DNA of 64,000 nt. Origin: Lumnitzera littorea. Taxonomy: Eukaryota; Streptophyta; Magnoliopsida; Myrtales; Combretaceae. The stretch covers positions 16,207,441 through 16,271,440 of the forward strand of contig JAMXBB010000003.1 in the NCBI GenBank assembly GCA_024138015.1. Direction: 5' to 3'. The stretch's first letter is position 1. Each line of letters starts with the position of its first letter. A model generated the notes under the pieces. It did no database searches, was not told the DNA's origin, and was given only the letters and a program-made list of their open reading frames with translations. This document shows, piece after piece, positions 24,133-36,572 of this stretch. Position numbers and translations under genes: made by a program.

Positions 24133-24499
24133 CCTGTTTGTAAAGGTCATGAGTAATCCTAAGTCTTAGGACACTAAGACTGTGCTACTTGTGGACTTAA
24201 ATAATAAAGACTAAAATGGTTCTTTGTTGCATTTACTATGGCTAATCGTATGTGCTTATGCATGTTACTTGTGTGTTCATGTACATATATGTGGTATCAT
24301 ATGCTAGGTGTTAGCTCATCCTATGGGGGTTGCTTTTTTTCTGATGTAGGTTCAAGGTATGAGGTATATGATAATGTTTATGTAGAGGGTGTAGATTATG
24401 ACTATTTATATTATGATGAGGAGGGAGACTACTATTGTTATGACAATAGAGCTACAACTTTGTAGACTAGATGTTAGGAATGAATTTCTAAAGACTTTA

Positions 24500-26049
24500 T
24501 GTCACAACCTAAGAGGTTGCTTAGCCATGGTAGGTCGTTGTATATCATACAAAAGACTATAGATTAATTCCCCTTCCAATCGATGATCTTTTATACGATA
24601 CATAAGGCTATTACACAACCAGTTACTCAAGAGTTATACAAGTAAAGAAAATAGCACAACATATATAATATAAGATTTCATATACTAATGTCACTAAGTA
24701 AATAATACAAAATCATAAGTTTCAAAATACTAGTAAACAAGCTAAAACATTAATCTATAGTAATAAAGTAAGTTACCCTACATGATTATTGAATATTATA
24801 CCAAAAAATATCATAGAAGTTGTAACTGAGAGTCTCACTATATATATAATGAGACATTCACTTGACTCTCTTCTTCTGGACATACATTTCCTAAAAAGTT
24901 TCAAACTGGCCTTAGACAATCCTTGGTTAGGTAAGGTAAACGGGTCCTCTTATATCAAAAGGTTATAAGGGTATAGGTTATAAAGTTTAGTGAGTTATTC
25001 CTTAACCATACAAACAAGTAAGTTATTCAACAATTAATTACAAACATATAAATGCATGTTCAAGTAAAATGCTACACAAATACATATAATTGTTTAGATA
25101 CTATATGCAACTCAGATTTAATACCTTTCAAAGTCAGGGTTGGAGAATATATGGCATCGATCAGATTTAGATACCATACTTGAACTTATATAACTATGAA
25201 ACTCTATGTTTCTTTTTTAAGGAAAAACAATCTATTTCATTTTAGTTTTAAAAACTAGGTTTTAGGTATGATTGTGAGTAAACCCCTACAGTCTATGCTT
25301 ATCCCTAAATGGAGGCTTTTAACCTCGACTCTTAACTAGGCGGTTAGCACCTCTAATGTCTAATACTGTACTAAAATACTTTAATTCTAATATATAGGAG
25401 CAATCCCACATGGCCTTTCGCTACCTCTTATGATGTGATGACCAAAATATTTATAATGTGATGCATGTTTATGTATGATCCAATTTAATTTAATAAAGTC
25501 AAGTATACTCGAGTCTAATTATTAAGTGATCAACCAATATCATGGACAATCAAATTCTTTAAAGATATCTAAGATGCAGCAAATAGTTAGTTATCGTACT
25601 TTAAAGTATTTTCACACTACAAACAAGCCATATCAATTACATGCAAATCTCAACTCTACACATCAATCAATTCATCAATAATAGTTAAATATCACTATCT
25701 ACAAGCACAAATAAGTATGAAATCATTAAGAATACTTACCTGGCTCTAGTAAAGCTTAAGGATCATAATACTTGGCGGAGAGATCGGTATCTTCGTTAAG
25801 ATCACCTGATAATTAAGAAATATAAAAGATAATAAGTATTTAAGTAAGATAATTATTCTATTTTAGTATTTATCTAAAAATTTACCCAAGTTTTCTATTT
25901 ATCTCGCATAATTTTCCAATTCAAACTTTTTCTTTAATCGCTTATAACTTTTTCATTTTAATTTCGATTTTTATAAACTTATAGTTCATTTTTATGTCTA
26001 TTTTAAATGTTGAAACCCATATTTTTCATTATGGGCATGAGATGTTACA
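24500..26049 (-). mobile_element. Second LTR, minus orientation, probably solo
   Basis: On the minus strand it would start TGTAACATCTCATGCCC (26049 downwards) and end GGTTGTGACA (24500), typical chromovirus LTR ends. A leader-like GCCAGGTAAG lies about 310 bp from its start, at the same distance as a GGTAAGTCC in the neighbouring LTR. The bases outside its 5' end are not purine-rich and show no pol, so it is likely solo. The flanking 5-mers (CTTTA and AATTT) do not match, so it may have been rearranged with the adjacent LTR. Confidence 0.5.
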
Positions 26050-29000
26050 AATTTAGTTATTTTAGCTTAAATGTTTTTATTTATCATTTTAAACTTGTTT
26101 TTATTAACTTTACGACTTAATTAATTTCTAAATTTTATATTTTTAAAATATTTTTATTTTTGGCTCTATTTAATAATAATTTCTTTATTTCACCATTTTA
26201 AGCCTAAAGTATTAATTATATTACTTTTTCTTTTAAATTGTAATTTCCTAATTAATTCATTATTATTAACATCTTATTATTTTTGTAAATTACGGTTTTA
26301 ATAAAAAAAGTTTGTAGAAGCTGACGTGGTAGCACCTTATTGGTCCACGTTGCAATTTCTTAATTCTTCCAATTTTTTGCATTTTTCCAATTTGTAATAT
26401 TAATATATACATATATATTACTATAAATTATTAAATATTGGAAAGTAACTCTTATTCTTCTTTTTGGAGATCATGCCTAATGTATATACATATATATTTA
26501 TACTTCTTAACCTGTTTTTCAGAAAATTAGGTATTAATATACATATGTATGTAATATTTGGTATATGTACATATATAAATAGTTATACAATGCTATATGT
26601 ATACTTGTCTAAATTTTAGAAAAATAAAGTAATAAATATACACATAGGCACATACATATTCTCTATAGTTTACTACTTATATATTCATATATATACATAT
26701 ATTTATACTATTTAACAACATTTCTCATACATATGTATATTAAAGTATACTTAATATTGTTCATATTTACATATACTATTTATATGTATATATGTACTAA
26801 ATATGTATGACATACATATATATACATATAAATAGATAAGTTTGAGTATATACATACATACATATTTAAGAAGAGGAAAATTTATACATATATTCAAATA
26901 CATGTATTTGTAAAATTTTTATTACAAATGATGGTAGAAACACATATAGCTCCTACACACATATTCCTAATACAACAATAGTAACAAGCACATACTAATA
27001 TAAAAGAAATACACAAAATTTATATTATATAAAAAAATAAAACTAGTTTAGCATAAGGTCTTACGTGATGACTTTTGGTCTTAAGAAATTTTAGGATGAA
27101 ATCCTCCTTATTCTTCTCTTGCTTTTGGTATAAAGTAAGGATGATAATGAGATTTGTAGAAGTTGAATTTAGGGATTATTATAAAAGAAGAGCGAAAATA
27201 AGAGAAAATGAGTTAAAAAGAGAGAGATAGTTTGTCGGCCCTAAAATAGAAAAAGAAGACTTCACTTTTTTCTAAATTGTAAAAGAAAAAAGAAAAAAGA
27301 TCATGGTGCATTTTAGAGGGACATGTGGCCTGCGTGAAGGAAAAAGTAAAAGAAAAAGAAAAGGAAAAAGAAAGAAGGAAAAAGATAAAAAATAAGATAA
27401 AATGAAAGTAACATAAGTTGACTTTGCTTTTATCTTATAAATTCATCACATGGAAAATTTTTGAAGCACTTATGCAACCACAAGTTTTGAAGAAAAGAAG
27501 AGAAGAAGAAAATAAAAAAAAAAAGAAAGAAAAAAAGAAGGAAAGGAAAAAGCAATGAGAAGACAAGAAATTATAAATTTACTTTTGACTTTTCGTGATG
27601 TTTTTCCCAACTTTTAGATAACATTTAAGATGACATATAATGTATTTATAGAAGAAAATATAGGATGTAAAATTAATATAAATTATATAATACATAAACA
27701 TAAAATATGTAGTAAAATTAAATCAAAATAATGCTAACATACATTTATATAAACATATGTGAAATTATAAATAATCATAAAATAATATTTGTAATTTTGT
27801 TAATTAATTTGAGTATTTAGAAGTTATCTCTATTCGTTTGTTAGTGATTTTATGTGATTATATGTATCGGTTAATAATTATACCCAATTAGAACTTTATC
27901 ACCTTTAAGGTAAATTTATGGGTTTTATAAGCTTAGGGTTTTGGTTTTAAAGTTTTTATTAAGTTTGGGTTTAGTTTCTTATATTTACGCGTACATAAGG
28001 TTTAGAGTTTTTATATATGATTGAGGTTTTAATTAACATATTAGAGTTTTTCTCATTCAACTTAAGTTTAGGTTTATAATTTAGTTAAGCTTTTAATTGG
28101 TTTGGCCTTATTGACTTATGAAGTTATCTAAGACATATAGATCCAATTTAGGGTTCAAACTAAAAATTTACAGGGTTTATACTTTATGTTTAGTTTTTCA
28201 TTGTATATATATATGATTTGTGTTATGTTGGAGCTGCCTGTGACTCATATGATTAGTGTTTAGTTGGTTGTTCCTAAATGGAGTTATGGGACTCTTAATC
28301 ATTTCTTTTAGTGTTTCCTTATGTACAGTTTCCTTATCTTATGTTCTTTAGACTTTGTGTTATGTTATATTTGGTTTAGTGGAGACTAAGTGGTCAACGC
28401 TCCACTCTTGTTTCTAATTTGAAGATATTAATTCTGATAGATTTGATGGTAATGTGTGGAATATAAACAAGTATATGAATCCTTGTATGCCTTAACGTGT
28501 TTACTTCTAGGGCCGACACATGGCAGAACTGTGGCCACTCGAGTTCCAAGGCATTACAATTACAATTTATATGTTCAAACTTGTGGATTAGGTCTTAATA
28601 GCTCAAACCCATAGATCTATATCGTAGCTTATGTTTTCAAGCCGTCTTAAACTCTTTTTAAAGGCATGCAGCTGCATTCGACCTGCTTTATTACAAATAG
28701 CTCATCAGTTGTAGGAATGATTAAGCTCGATTGTAACAGGTCAAATTGAAGCAAAATAGCTTAGCTTCAACTTTAAGTAGGTCATATTCTTATCTAGATA
28801 GTCTTATCAAATATCTACTATCAACAACAAAGCCTATCCATTATGGAGAAGGAACTAGATTTGAAGGGGAAATTAAAGTGCATCCATCTAAGCTATATTA
28901 ATCATATTAATTATCAACCAAGTCAATATACAAGTTTAACTGTTCTTGTTAATGGTATCTTAAACATGGTCTCTAGACCTTTTATGACATTATAGATTCA

Positions 29001-31242
29001 AGTACAATAGGGTTGTAAAAGAAGCTGTAAGTAACGAAAGAAATGGCTTAACTGATCAGATTGGAAGGACCCATTCAATTTACCGAATGATTAGATATGT
29101 AATTTAATCTCTAATCACTAAGAATTGAATAAGCCTATAATCCTTATTGCATTATTCTCTTAATAAAAATCATGCATAAGGAATAGTCTTATAAAACAAG
29201 TACAATGACTAAATTACCCTCATTTGTCTCCTAATCATTAGTGATCTATTCCTTCATGAAAATTCCTTCTCTAACTTCGAAGCCACCATTAAAAACCTAG
29301 TATCCAAACATGGTTGCAATGGGCATGAGAGAGATTGATGCTAGCTTTACAGAAGTGGCAACTTGAAGCTTGAATTGAGTCATGTCATCTAAGTTTACAT
29401 CTTTCAAGACTCCCATTATGCTTTCTTCAATTCTATGCCAAGTTTCTTAGTCAACTTTCATTTCTTATACAAGTTGAACCTTTCCACTATATAATATCAC
29501 TTTAGCACATACATTACATTATATATATATATATATATATTTATATATGTATGTATATGTATAGATAAATGAGTATGGTTGCACAAGAGTTTTGGAGTTG
29601 CCGTTGAAAAAAGGAAGTTGGTCTCTTGCTAAGTAGTAGTGGTAGTGTTGCTAGAGTTTAGTGGTGTTGGTGGTGGTAGGGGTGTATGGGTAGGTGTGGT
29701 GGTATGTTGTGGTGTGAAGAGTTCATGGAGAGAGAAAGGACATTGGGGGGCCTTTTTTTCTTCAATTGGGATTTACTGTATCTAAGTTAAGAATCCTAAT
29801 TCGGCAAAATAAAGAATTGAGATTCCTCATGGAATTCCTTTTACTAGGTCAAAGACGCAGTGAACAACATAATGTGAATTCATGAATAATAAAGAAGGAA
29901 TAAAATAACCATTTCTCTTAAATGAATGTGTCAGAAGAGTCTTGCAATAAACTTGATACTCGATAGGACACTTATTTAGTACTATCCTTGATTGTAATTT
30001 TGAGAGTTTGCTGTAGAGAAGTTGATGTGTTAAGCATATGCAAATTATTTTATTACTTATGGCATGTTCCCTTAGGTGGAATACTTTTTCATTTCCCTAA
30101 AGTTGTTATTATGGTATTTATTTGAATTATAAATATCAAATAGCTATTTGGTGTAAATTGTTATTATGCAAAATACCTAATAGTAGTTCATTTCCACTAT
30201 CTCATGAATTACTATTCAATAGTTTATTTATCAATTTTATCATGAATGCTCCATCTGCCATAAATACCCATGTCTTTTTAAACATCACTTAGTCATTTCC
30301 ATAAAAGGGTAAAGTGGATATTTTGATTATATTCCAATTTAATTCCTTATGTTATTTTATATCAACTAAATATAAGGTAACAAATATGTAATAATTATTA
30401 CGTTATAATAATTTAATTTCTCCCTTATTATATATGGTAAAATGAATAAATAGTTAGTATAGAAACCGGTATAAAGGACTCATTTACATGAATGAAATTC
30501 TATAATTCTACCTATCCTAAATATCTCACACCAACTATACTTCTTTAATTATTCTTCATTTTCATAAATGCATTGCAGACGAGTTACGTTTTTTTTTTTT
30601 TTTTCTTGACCGAGAGTTAAGTAATTTGAAAACGGATTTATTAAGTGTTTTTGCACCATTTAGGACTTTCATTGATAAATCTCATGTTGTATAGCTGGTT
30701 GTTAAAATTGCGGCAAGTAAATCATGCAAATAAAAAAAAAAGAAAAAAAAAAAACAAAGAGAAGAAATTGAATTTATTTAGCAGTTTCATTTCTTTTTTC
30801 TTTTTACAGCTGAAATTACGCGTAAGATTTGGACAAAAGTACGAAATTAATGTGTGGTAACATATTTTCATAAACAATAAAACATGTCGTGGAAAATGTT
30901 AGAACATATACGATAGATACACGTGGTTACCTAGAGGAGATTAAAACTTGCAAGCCTAAATATTGTAGGTAAGCTTATAAGGACATTAAACATCACAATA
31001 ATCACGGCTAACGCTCATTCTAAGTGTCATTTTCATAGGCAAGGCGTGTTTTTCAAATATTTCAACTTTTGGCCAATTGGTCTGAAAGTCACAGTCACTA
31101 CGGAGGCAATATAACAGAAAATCTATCTTGAAATCACTTTAGTTCAAAACATACATACATACATATATATTATATATGTTAATATTATAAATTGTATATA
31201 AATTTTATAAAAATATTCAATTTATTACTTATATTTTGAAAT
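26050..31242. other. AT-rich intergenic DNA with probable LTR fragments
   Basis: No gene recognised. 26.4-26.9 kb is dense in TATATAC-type low-complexity sequence. 27.2-27.6 kb is A/G-rich. 28.2-28.55 kb ends in GGCATTACA, which resembles an LTR 3' end, but no matching start was found. 29521-29540 is a TA run, 29630-29720 is G/T-rich, and poly-T lies at 30590-30604. Confidence 0.4.
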
Positions 31243-31640
31243 GATCAATTTAATACTTGATTGAAGTTCTTGTAATTATTTTTGTTATTTAAATTAACTC
31301 TATTAAATTTGTTTGTTGACGTGAATATAAAGATGAATCAAGAATAAACTTATTACCGCTAATAGATCAAATAGCTCTAGTTTTAAAGTGGACTGTGACT
31401 CATTTTTTCTTAAGCAGCTCTTTTGATCACTTAGAGCTAAAGGGTGACAAGGAACCAGCTGGTGAAAGTTTTTGTAACTCTTAATAGGCTCACTAAGTGA
31501 CCGTAGCCTCCCTTAACCTTAAGTGGTTAAAATGTTTAATTTTCAATTTGTCCTCATGTTTAAGTTAGCAAACAAATTTAACAAAATTTATTTTGATAAT
31601 AAAGAGATCTTGAAAACTTGAATTATATGATAAATTGATT
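31243..31640. mobile_element. MITE-like inverted-repeat element
   Basis: The left arm (about 31243-31320, beginning GATCAATTTAATAC and ending TTAAATTTGTTTGTTGAC) matches the reverse complement of the right arm (about 31564-31640, AATCAATTTAT at one end and TTAAATTTGTTTGCTAAC at the other). Arms of about 78 bp surround a spacer of about 245 bp without coding potential. The outer ends may extend further into AT-rich flanks. It lies about 1 kb upstream of the DUF642 gene. Confidence 0.55.
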
Positions 31641-32584
31641 TTTTTTTTAAATTTAGATTAGAAATTACATATTTTAATAATGTTTGGATATGATTTGTCA
31701 CATTAGCTCATATAGATACATGTATATACTATTTTTTTTTTCTTTTTTGTTTCAATGTAATGAGACCACATAGTCAAATCATTACATGCTAATTCTTTTA
31801 AAATCTGAAATTTGTACCAACCAGTACACCATATAGATCCAAAAGTAGTTAAACTAATACTAGATGTTGACTAATAATTAATCACCACTTCTTGGAAAGT
31901 GCCATGCCATTATTGTGTTCATGTGAATCCTATTCCATTCATCCCCCCAACGTATGTTTGGGAAGAGAGAAAAAATAAGAGGAAGGAAACAATAGAGTTA
32001 TTTAATTCCTTTGTATAATCAAAAAGGGGAGAGGAAAGAGAGGAAACTAATCATCTTGGAGACAATAAAGTAATAATAGCAGTAAATTACCAAAATATTA
32101 ATAAAATTAATAATAATAATAAGAAGAAGAAGAAGAAGAAAAACTAGTAAATAAGGAGAGATGGATTAACAATTACAAAACTTTTCTTTTCTTTTTATTT
32201 TCTTCCTCTCTGCATTGATGAGGAAAATAAACTACCCAGACCACTATAACAATCAGTGAAATTATATGATTTTCTTCTTATTTTACTCCCCTCCCCTCCC
32301 CCTTGTTTCCTTCCCCTTTCCAATAAACAAAGTTTCTAGGATATCCGAAATAAATACAAGTAATTAATCGAGCAAATCACGCAGCCTATTAAACATATGT
32401 GCGTGAACAACGGTGGACTGACCGACACATTTCCCGCCTAACATGGTGCTCCATCCGACAACATTAACTTATTGCTCCTTTTATTTTATTTTCTTTGTTT
32501 TGAACTATAAATGTAAAAGGTGAACATTGTATGATTCAAACTATTACCACTTTCTTTATGTTTTTGTAAAGGTTGTATTGTGTC
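31641..32584. other. 5' flanking region of the DUF642 gene
   Basis: Non-coding. It holds an AAT/AAG microsatellite at 32109-32142, and a C/T-rich segment near 32288-32325. No ORF of interest. Confidence 0.5.
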
Positions 32585-32590
32585 TATAAA
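32585..32590 (+). promoter_or_regulatory. TATA box of the DUF642 gene
   Basis: TATAAA (context CTATAAAATA) lies 64 bases before the ATG at 32654, the expected place for a plant TATA box with a leader of about 35 nt. Inferred from position and sequence only. Confidence 0.55.
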
Positions 32591-32653
32591 ATACACACTT
32601 GTTTCAAGTTCTTTATTGTCACACATACACTAGAATTTCAACTTACAATTACA

Positions 32654-34428
32654 ATGGTTCCGTTATTCACTCCTTTATGTCTTGTATCCATCTCATTATG
32701 CATTGTTAGCTTTGCTTCTGGAGCTACTCCTCCACACCTAGACGGTAAGAATTTAAACACTGTTTCTACTGTATTTTAGTCCTCTTTTAACCCTTTTGTT
32801 TGTTTGTTTTTTTTTTTTTTTACCTTTCCCCTTCTATCCTTCTGCAGCATTTTAGGATCCTTTTCTTTTTCTTTCCTTTTAGTTCACCGTTGGATCTTGT
32901 GAAATTCACTTTGGAACTATTAATACGATGATTAAGATAGATCCCTATTTGAGCTAGTTTTACAGTTTGTTAGTAGATCATTCATTTTCTTATTAAACTG
33001 TAAAAATTAACTTATTAAATTACTTTTTATTCATCAAAACCGTTAGTATGAGCATTATCATTTGATGGAATGGATTATGCTCAAATCCCTTTCCTATATT
33101 ATAAAAGCAATTGGAAAAAAGAGAGAGGGAAGGAAAAAAAAAAAAAAAAAAAAACCTACTTTTTGTCCATTTTCTTTTATCATGAGAAGCTAATAACATT
33201 GGCAGAATGTAGTCATAATATAATCTCAAAATGGTCCTATTTCAGGATTTCTGGCAAATGGTAACTTTGAGGAAGCACCGAAGCCATCAAATCTCCAGAA
33301 AACAGTAATTATAGGAAAACACTCCCTACCTAAATGGGAGATCAATGGCTTGGTAGAGTATGTCTCAGGAGGTCCACAGCCGGGAGGTTTCTTCCTAGCC
33401 ATCCCTCGTGGTGTTCACGCAATTAAACTAGGCAATGAGGCCTCCGTATCACAAAATGTCAATGTGATTCCAGGCAAAACTTACTCGCTCACGTTCGGAA
33501 CCACAAGAACATGTGCTCAAGATGAGGTGTTGAGGGTCTCTGTCCCTGGCCAGAGAGCAGATCTTGGCATCCAGACATTGTACAGTAGTGATGGAGGTGA
33601 CACTTATGCTTGGGCATTTAATGCTGTCTCTAAAGTAGTAAAAGTGACATTTCATAATCCCGGGATTCAAGAAGACCCTACTTGTGGACCTCTGATGGAT
33701 GCTGTGGCCATCAAGGAGATTCTTCCAATCCAGCCCACTAAAGGTGAGCTATTTACTCTGTACCTGCTCTGGAACTATGTTAAGCTCAACTCGTCGACAA
33801 TCATCTGATCTAAAGATACTAGACAATTTAGATACGGAGCAGCTTTATGTTTATTGATTAGCATATTTCATCCGATCATTGTTGATTTGTTTCTCTCTTC
33901 TAAGCAGGTAACCTTGTGAGGAATGGAGATTTTGAGGTTGGCCCCCATGTATTCACCAACTTCTCAACTGGTGTACTCTTGCCTGCCAAGCAACAAGACT
34001 TGATCTCCCCACTACCCGGATGGATCATCGAATCCCTAAAACCTGTAAAATTTATTGACAAGAAGCACTTCTCTGTTCCCTCGGGACATTTTGCAATTGA
34101 ATTAGTAGCAGGAAGAGAGAGTGCCATTGCACAGATCATGACAACACAACCCAACAAGTTCTATAGCCTTTCATTCACAGTTGGAGATGCCAAGAATGGG
34201 TGTCATGGATCAATGATGGTTCAGGCTTTTGCAGCCAAAGAGACACTACAAGTCCCCTATGTCTCTACCGGAAAGGGTGGCTTCAAGAAAGCAAGTTTCA
34301 AATTCCAGGCAATATCAACTAGCACAAGGATAACTTTTTTCAGTGCCTATTACCACACAAAGATTCATGACTATGGCCATATGTGTGGACCTGTTCTGGA
34401 TGACGTTAAAGTCATCCCTCTCTCTTAA
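32654..34428 (+). CDS. Secreted DUF642 cell-wall protein, 3 exons, 369 residues
   Basis: A plant cell-wall DUF642 protein (the BIIDXI/TEEBE/DGR family, known for association with pectin methylesterase and cell-wall polysaccharide). Exons: 32654-32744, 33246-33743, 33908-34428; both introns are GT-AG and the phases match. The total is 1110 nt including TAA, giving 369 residues, normal for the family. Residues 1-24 form a signal peptide with a hydrophobic core (LCLVSISLCIVSFASG). Two tandem galactose-binding-like domains follow: 31-190, starting FLANGNFE, with TCAQDE (Cys120) and CGPLMDAVAIKE (Cys177); and 198-367, starting NLVRNGDFE, with GDAKNGC (Cys295) and CGPVLDDVKV (Cys356). No membrane segment follows the signal peptide. 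The reading frame is intact, in contrast to the surrounding repeats. Which DUF642 paralogue it matches cannot be settled here, so no symbol is given. Confidence 0.93.
33132..33153 (+). repeat. Poly-A run in DUF642 intron 1
   Basis: A run of about 20 A in the first intron, followed by ordinary intron sequence and a polypyrimidine-poor acceptor (ATTTCAG/GATTT). Confidence 0.85.
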
Positions 34429-35953
34429 TATTTCTAGCTATCTCTTAAATGAAAAGATAAATTTAGCCGGCACACTTGTTTAGCATAATGAGAAAGGATT
34501 TGGATCCATTAAAGTTATTGTTCTCTATAAAGTTATATTTAGCTATTTAGTTTTATCACTGTTATGTTATCGAATATTGAAAGCTGAAATCAATACAAGA
34601 AGTTCTTGAATATTTGTATGTTCGATGCTTTTCATTCTGGGGCTCTTTCATGGGTGGCTGTAGAAATCATTAGGCTGCAAGCCACATAAGTTTTATATAT
34701 TTCTTTTACTATAATTTAGTTCCCTTTTTTTTTCTTTTTTCTTTTCTTTTGTTTTTTTCCTTTTGCATTATTTCCATCGCTTTTACTAATTTAGCATATA
34801 CTAGTAAGCATATCTTTAGCTTCATATTTCTAAAACTAGAAAATCTACTTAAATAGTACATATATGAGTTGAGTTATAAATAAAGGTAGTAAATGGTCAT
34901 GGACACTACCAAAAACCAAGGGAACAAGAGATCAGAGTGGCAATAAACTGCTAATGATGTAAGTAAACTTTTAATTGAATGGTCTCAAAAAAAGTATTTT
35001 AAGATTAGGATCGTTGAGATCCATACATTATGTGTGTTTCTACTATGGGCCATTTTCTTCAAAGAAAATACATATATGAAATATGATATTAGTAGAAAAT
35101 TTTCTAATGTTATAGGCTCACTAAAGGCATATACAAACTGTGGAAAAAATTATACACCAAAGGAAGAAAATACAAGATTAAGTTTAAATAGTAGATAAAA
35201 CTTTTTATCGTTCAAATAGAAGATAAATGTTATACAAAATACATATAAAAGATGAAACTATATAAATTGTTGCAAATAAGGGTGGACATTAAGTTCATGA
35301 AGGATGAAATCATGATATAAAGGATGAATGTTTTCTATAGCTACTGTGCCATGTCATCAAGATATAAAGCGTTACATTGTAAAATGTCATTTAAATTGCC
35401 AAAATTTAAATGCTAATTCACGTGTTTTATTACATTAAAATCATAACTAAACTATTTAGGTTTAGCCATTTGTCCCATTTTACAATGATAAAAACATACC
35501 TTAAAATCTTTCCTATTAAGAAGCATATTTTTAGTGAAAAATATTGCTTCATAATTTATAAATTGGTGCTTTTTATGAGAGAGCTTTTCTAAAGAAATCA
35601 CCAACTTGTTGAAAACTTCATAAAATCAAGTTTTAATTATTTAAAAGACTTTTAAAAAAAAATGATACATTCATTTGAGTATTTTAGGAACTTTACTTCT
35701 ATTAATACTTTTATTTCTATATCCCTTTGGTCTCATCAAAATGACTGGTTGAATGCAAGTGGTAAAGGAAAAGAAGAACAAAAGAAAAGAAGCAATATAA
35801 ACTTAGGCATGGATAATCCTTCACATATAATGGGGCAATGAGTGGGAATCCAAGAATAAAAGTGAGCATGAAGCAAATGAATAGTTTTCTTTACAAGATT
35901 AGTATAATATAAAATTGGAAACAATCCATGTAAGGTTAAACCCACCCATCCCC

Positions 35954-36322
35954 NNNNNNNNNNNNNNNNNNNNNNNNNNNNNNNNNNNNNNNNNNNNNNN
36001 NNNNNNNNNNNNNNNNNNNNNNNNNNNNNNNNNNNNNNNNNNNNNNNNNNNNNNNNNNNNNNNNNNNNNNNNNNNNNNNNNNNNNNNNNNNNNNNNNNNN
36101 NNNNNNNNNNNNNNNNNNNNNNNNNNNNNNNNNNNNNNNNNNNNNNNNNNNNNNNNNNNNNNNNNNNNNNNNNNNNNNNNNNNNNNNNNNNNNNNNNNNN
36201 NNNNNNNNNNNNNNNNNNNNNNNNNNNNNNNNNNNNNNNNNNNNNNNNNNNNNNNNNNNNNNNNNNNNNNNNNNNNNNNNNNNNNNNNNNNNNNNNNNNN
36301 NNNNNNNNNNNNNNNNNNNNNN
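35954..36322. other. Sequencing gap (369 Ns)
   Basis: All bases undetermined. The left edge is CCCACCCATCCCC and the right edge a pure C run, so the missing sequence may itself be C-rich. The true length is unknown. Confidence 0.99.

Positions 36323-36357
<35 letters not shown>
36323..36357. repeat. 35-base poly-C run at the gap edge
   Basis: Thirty-five consecutive C immediately after the Ns, then ACA and an A-rich tract. It could be a genuine homopolymer that stopped sequencing, or an assembly artefact. Confidence 0.9.
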
Positions 36358-36572
36358 ACAAAAAAAAAAGAAAAACAAATAAACAAGACTCTAGAAATAG
36401 TTTAGATATTAGAGGGTAAAGGCAGGCATAGAGGAGGGAAAGGGTAACTAAGTAGCAAAAATGTATAAGGAGAGCAATAGTGAAGGCTCTATATATGGTA
36501 AAGGCCATAGACATGACAAGAAAGATAATATAGAATCTACTGTTGTGTATCAATCATTTATTGATGTATATT

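Larger units (their letters stand above)
22641..24499 (+). mobile_element. 3' LTR of the decayed chromovirus, truncated at its end
   Basis: Begins TGTAAAACCC right after a polypurine tract. It contains a pyrimidine-rich promoter/leader region near 22770-22850, an 85-bp tandem duplication (23351-23520), a TA microsatellite (24100-24131) and a segment near 24240-24340 resembling the 3' part of the solo LTR found at 57.3-57.5 kb. No terminal CA is found before another LTR starts at 24500, so the 3' end is cut off. The open frame 24238-24465 is Tyr/Asp-rich LTR sequence and not regarded as a gene. Confidence 0.7.
34429..36572. other. 3' flank of DUF642 and intergenic DNA with assembly gap
   Basis: Non-coding and AT-rich. 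The DUF642 3' UTR should occupy the first ~150-200 bp (AATACA-like signal near 34590). Bases 35954-36322 are Ns. Frames reported across the gap have no meaning. Confidence 0.6.

Noticed and set aside
24238..24465. 75-codon Tyr/Asp-rich open frame with a hydrophobic start
   Set aside because: Lies wholly within an LTR; composition follows the underlying TAT/GAT-rich DNA.
28547..28555. GGCATTACA as the 3' end of a further LTR
   Set aside because: No matching TGTAATG start with an equal flanking 5-mer was found upstream; left as a possible fragment only.
35736..36553. Open frames with polyglycine or polyproline across the gap
   Set aside because: They consist mostly of undetermined bases and the C run; no protein can be inferred.
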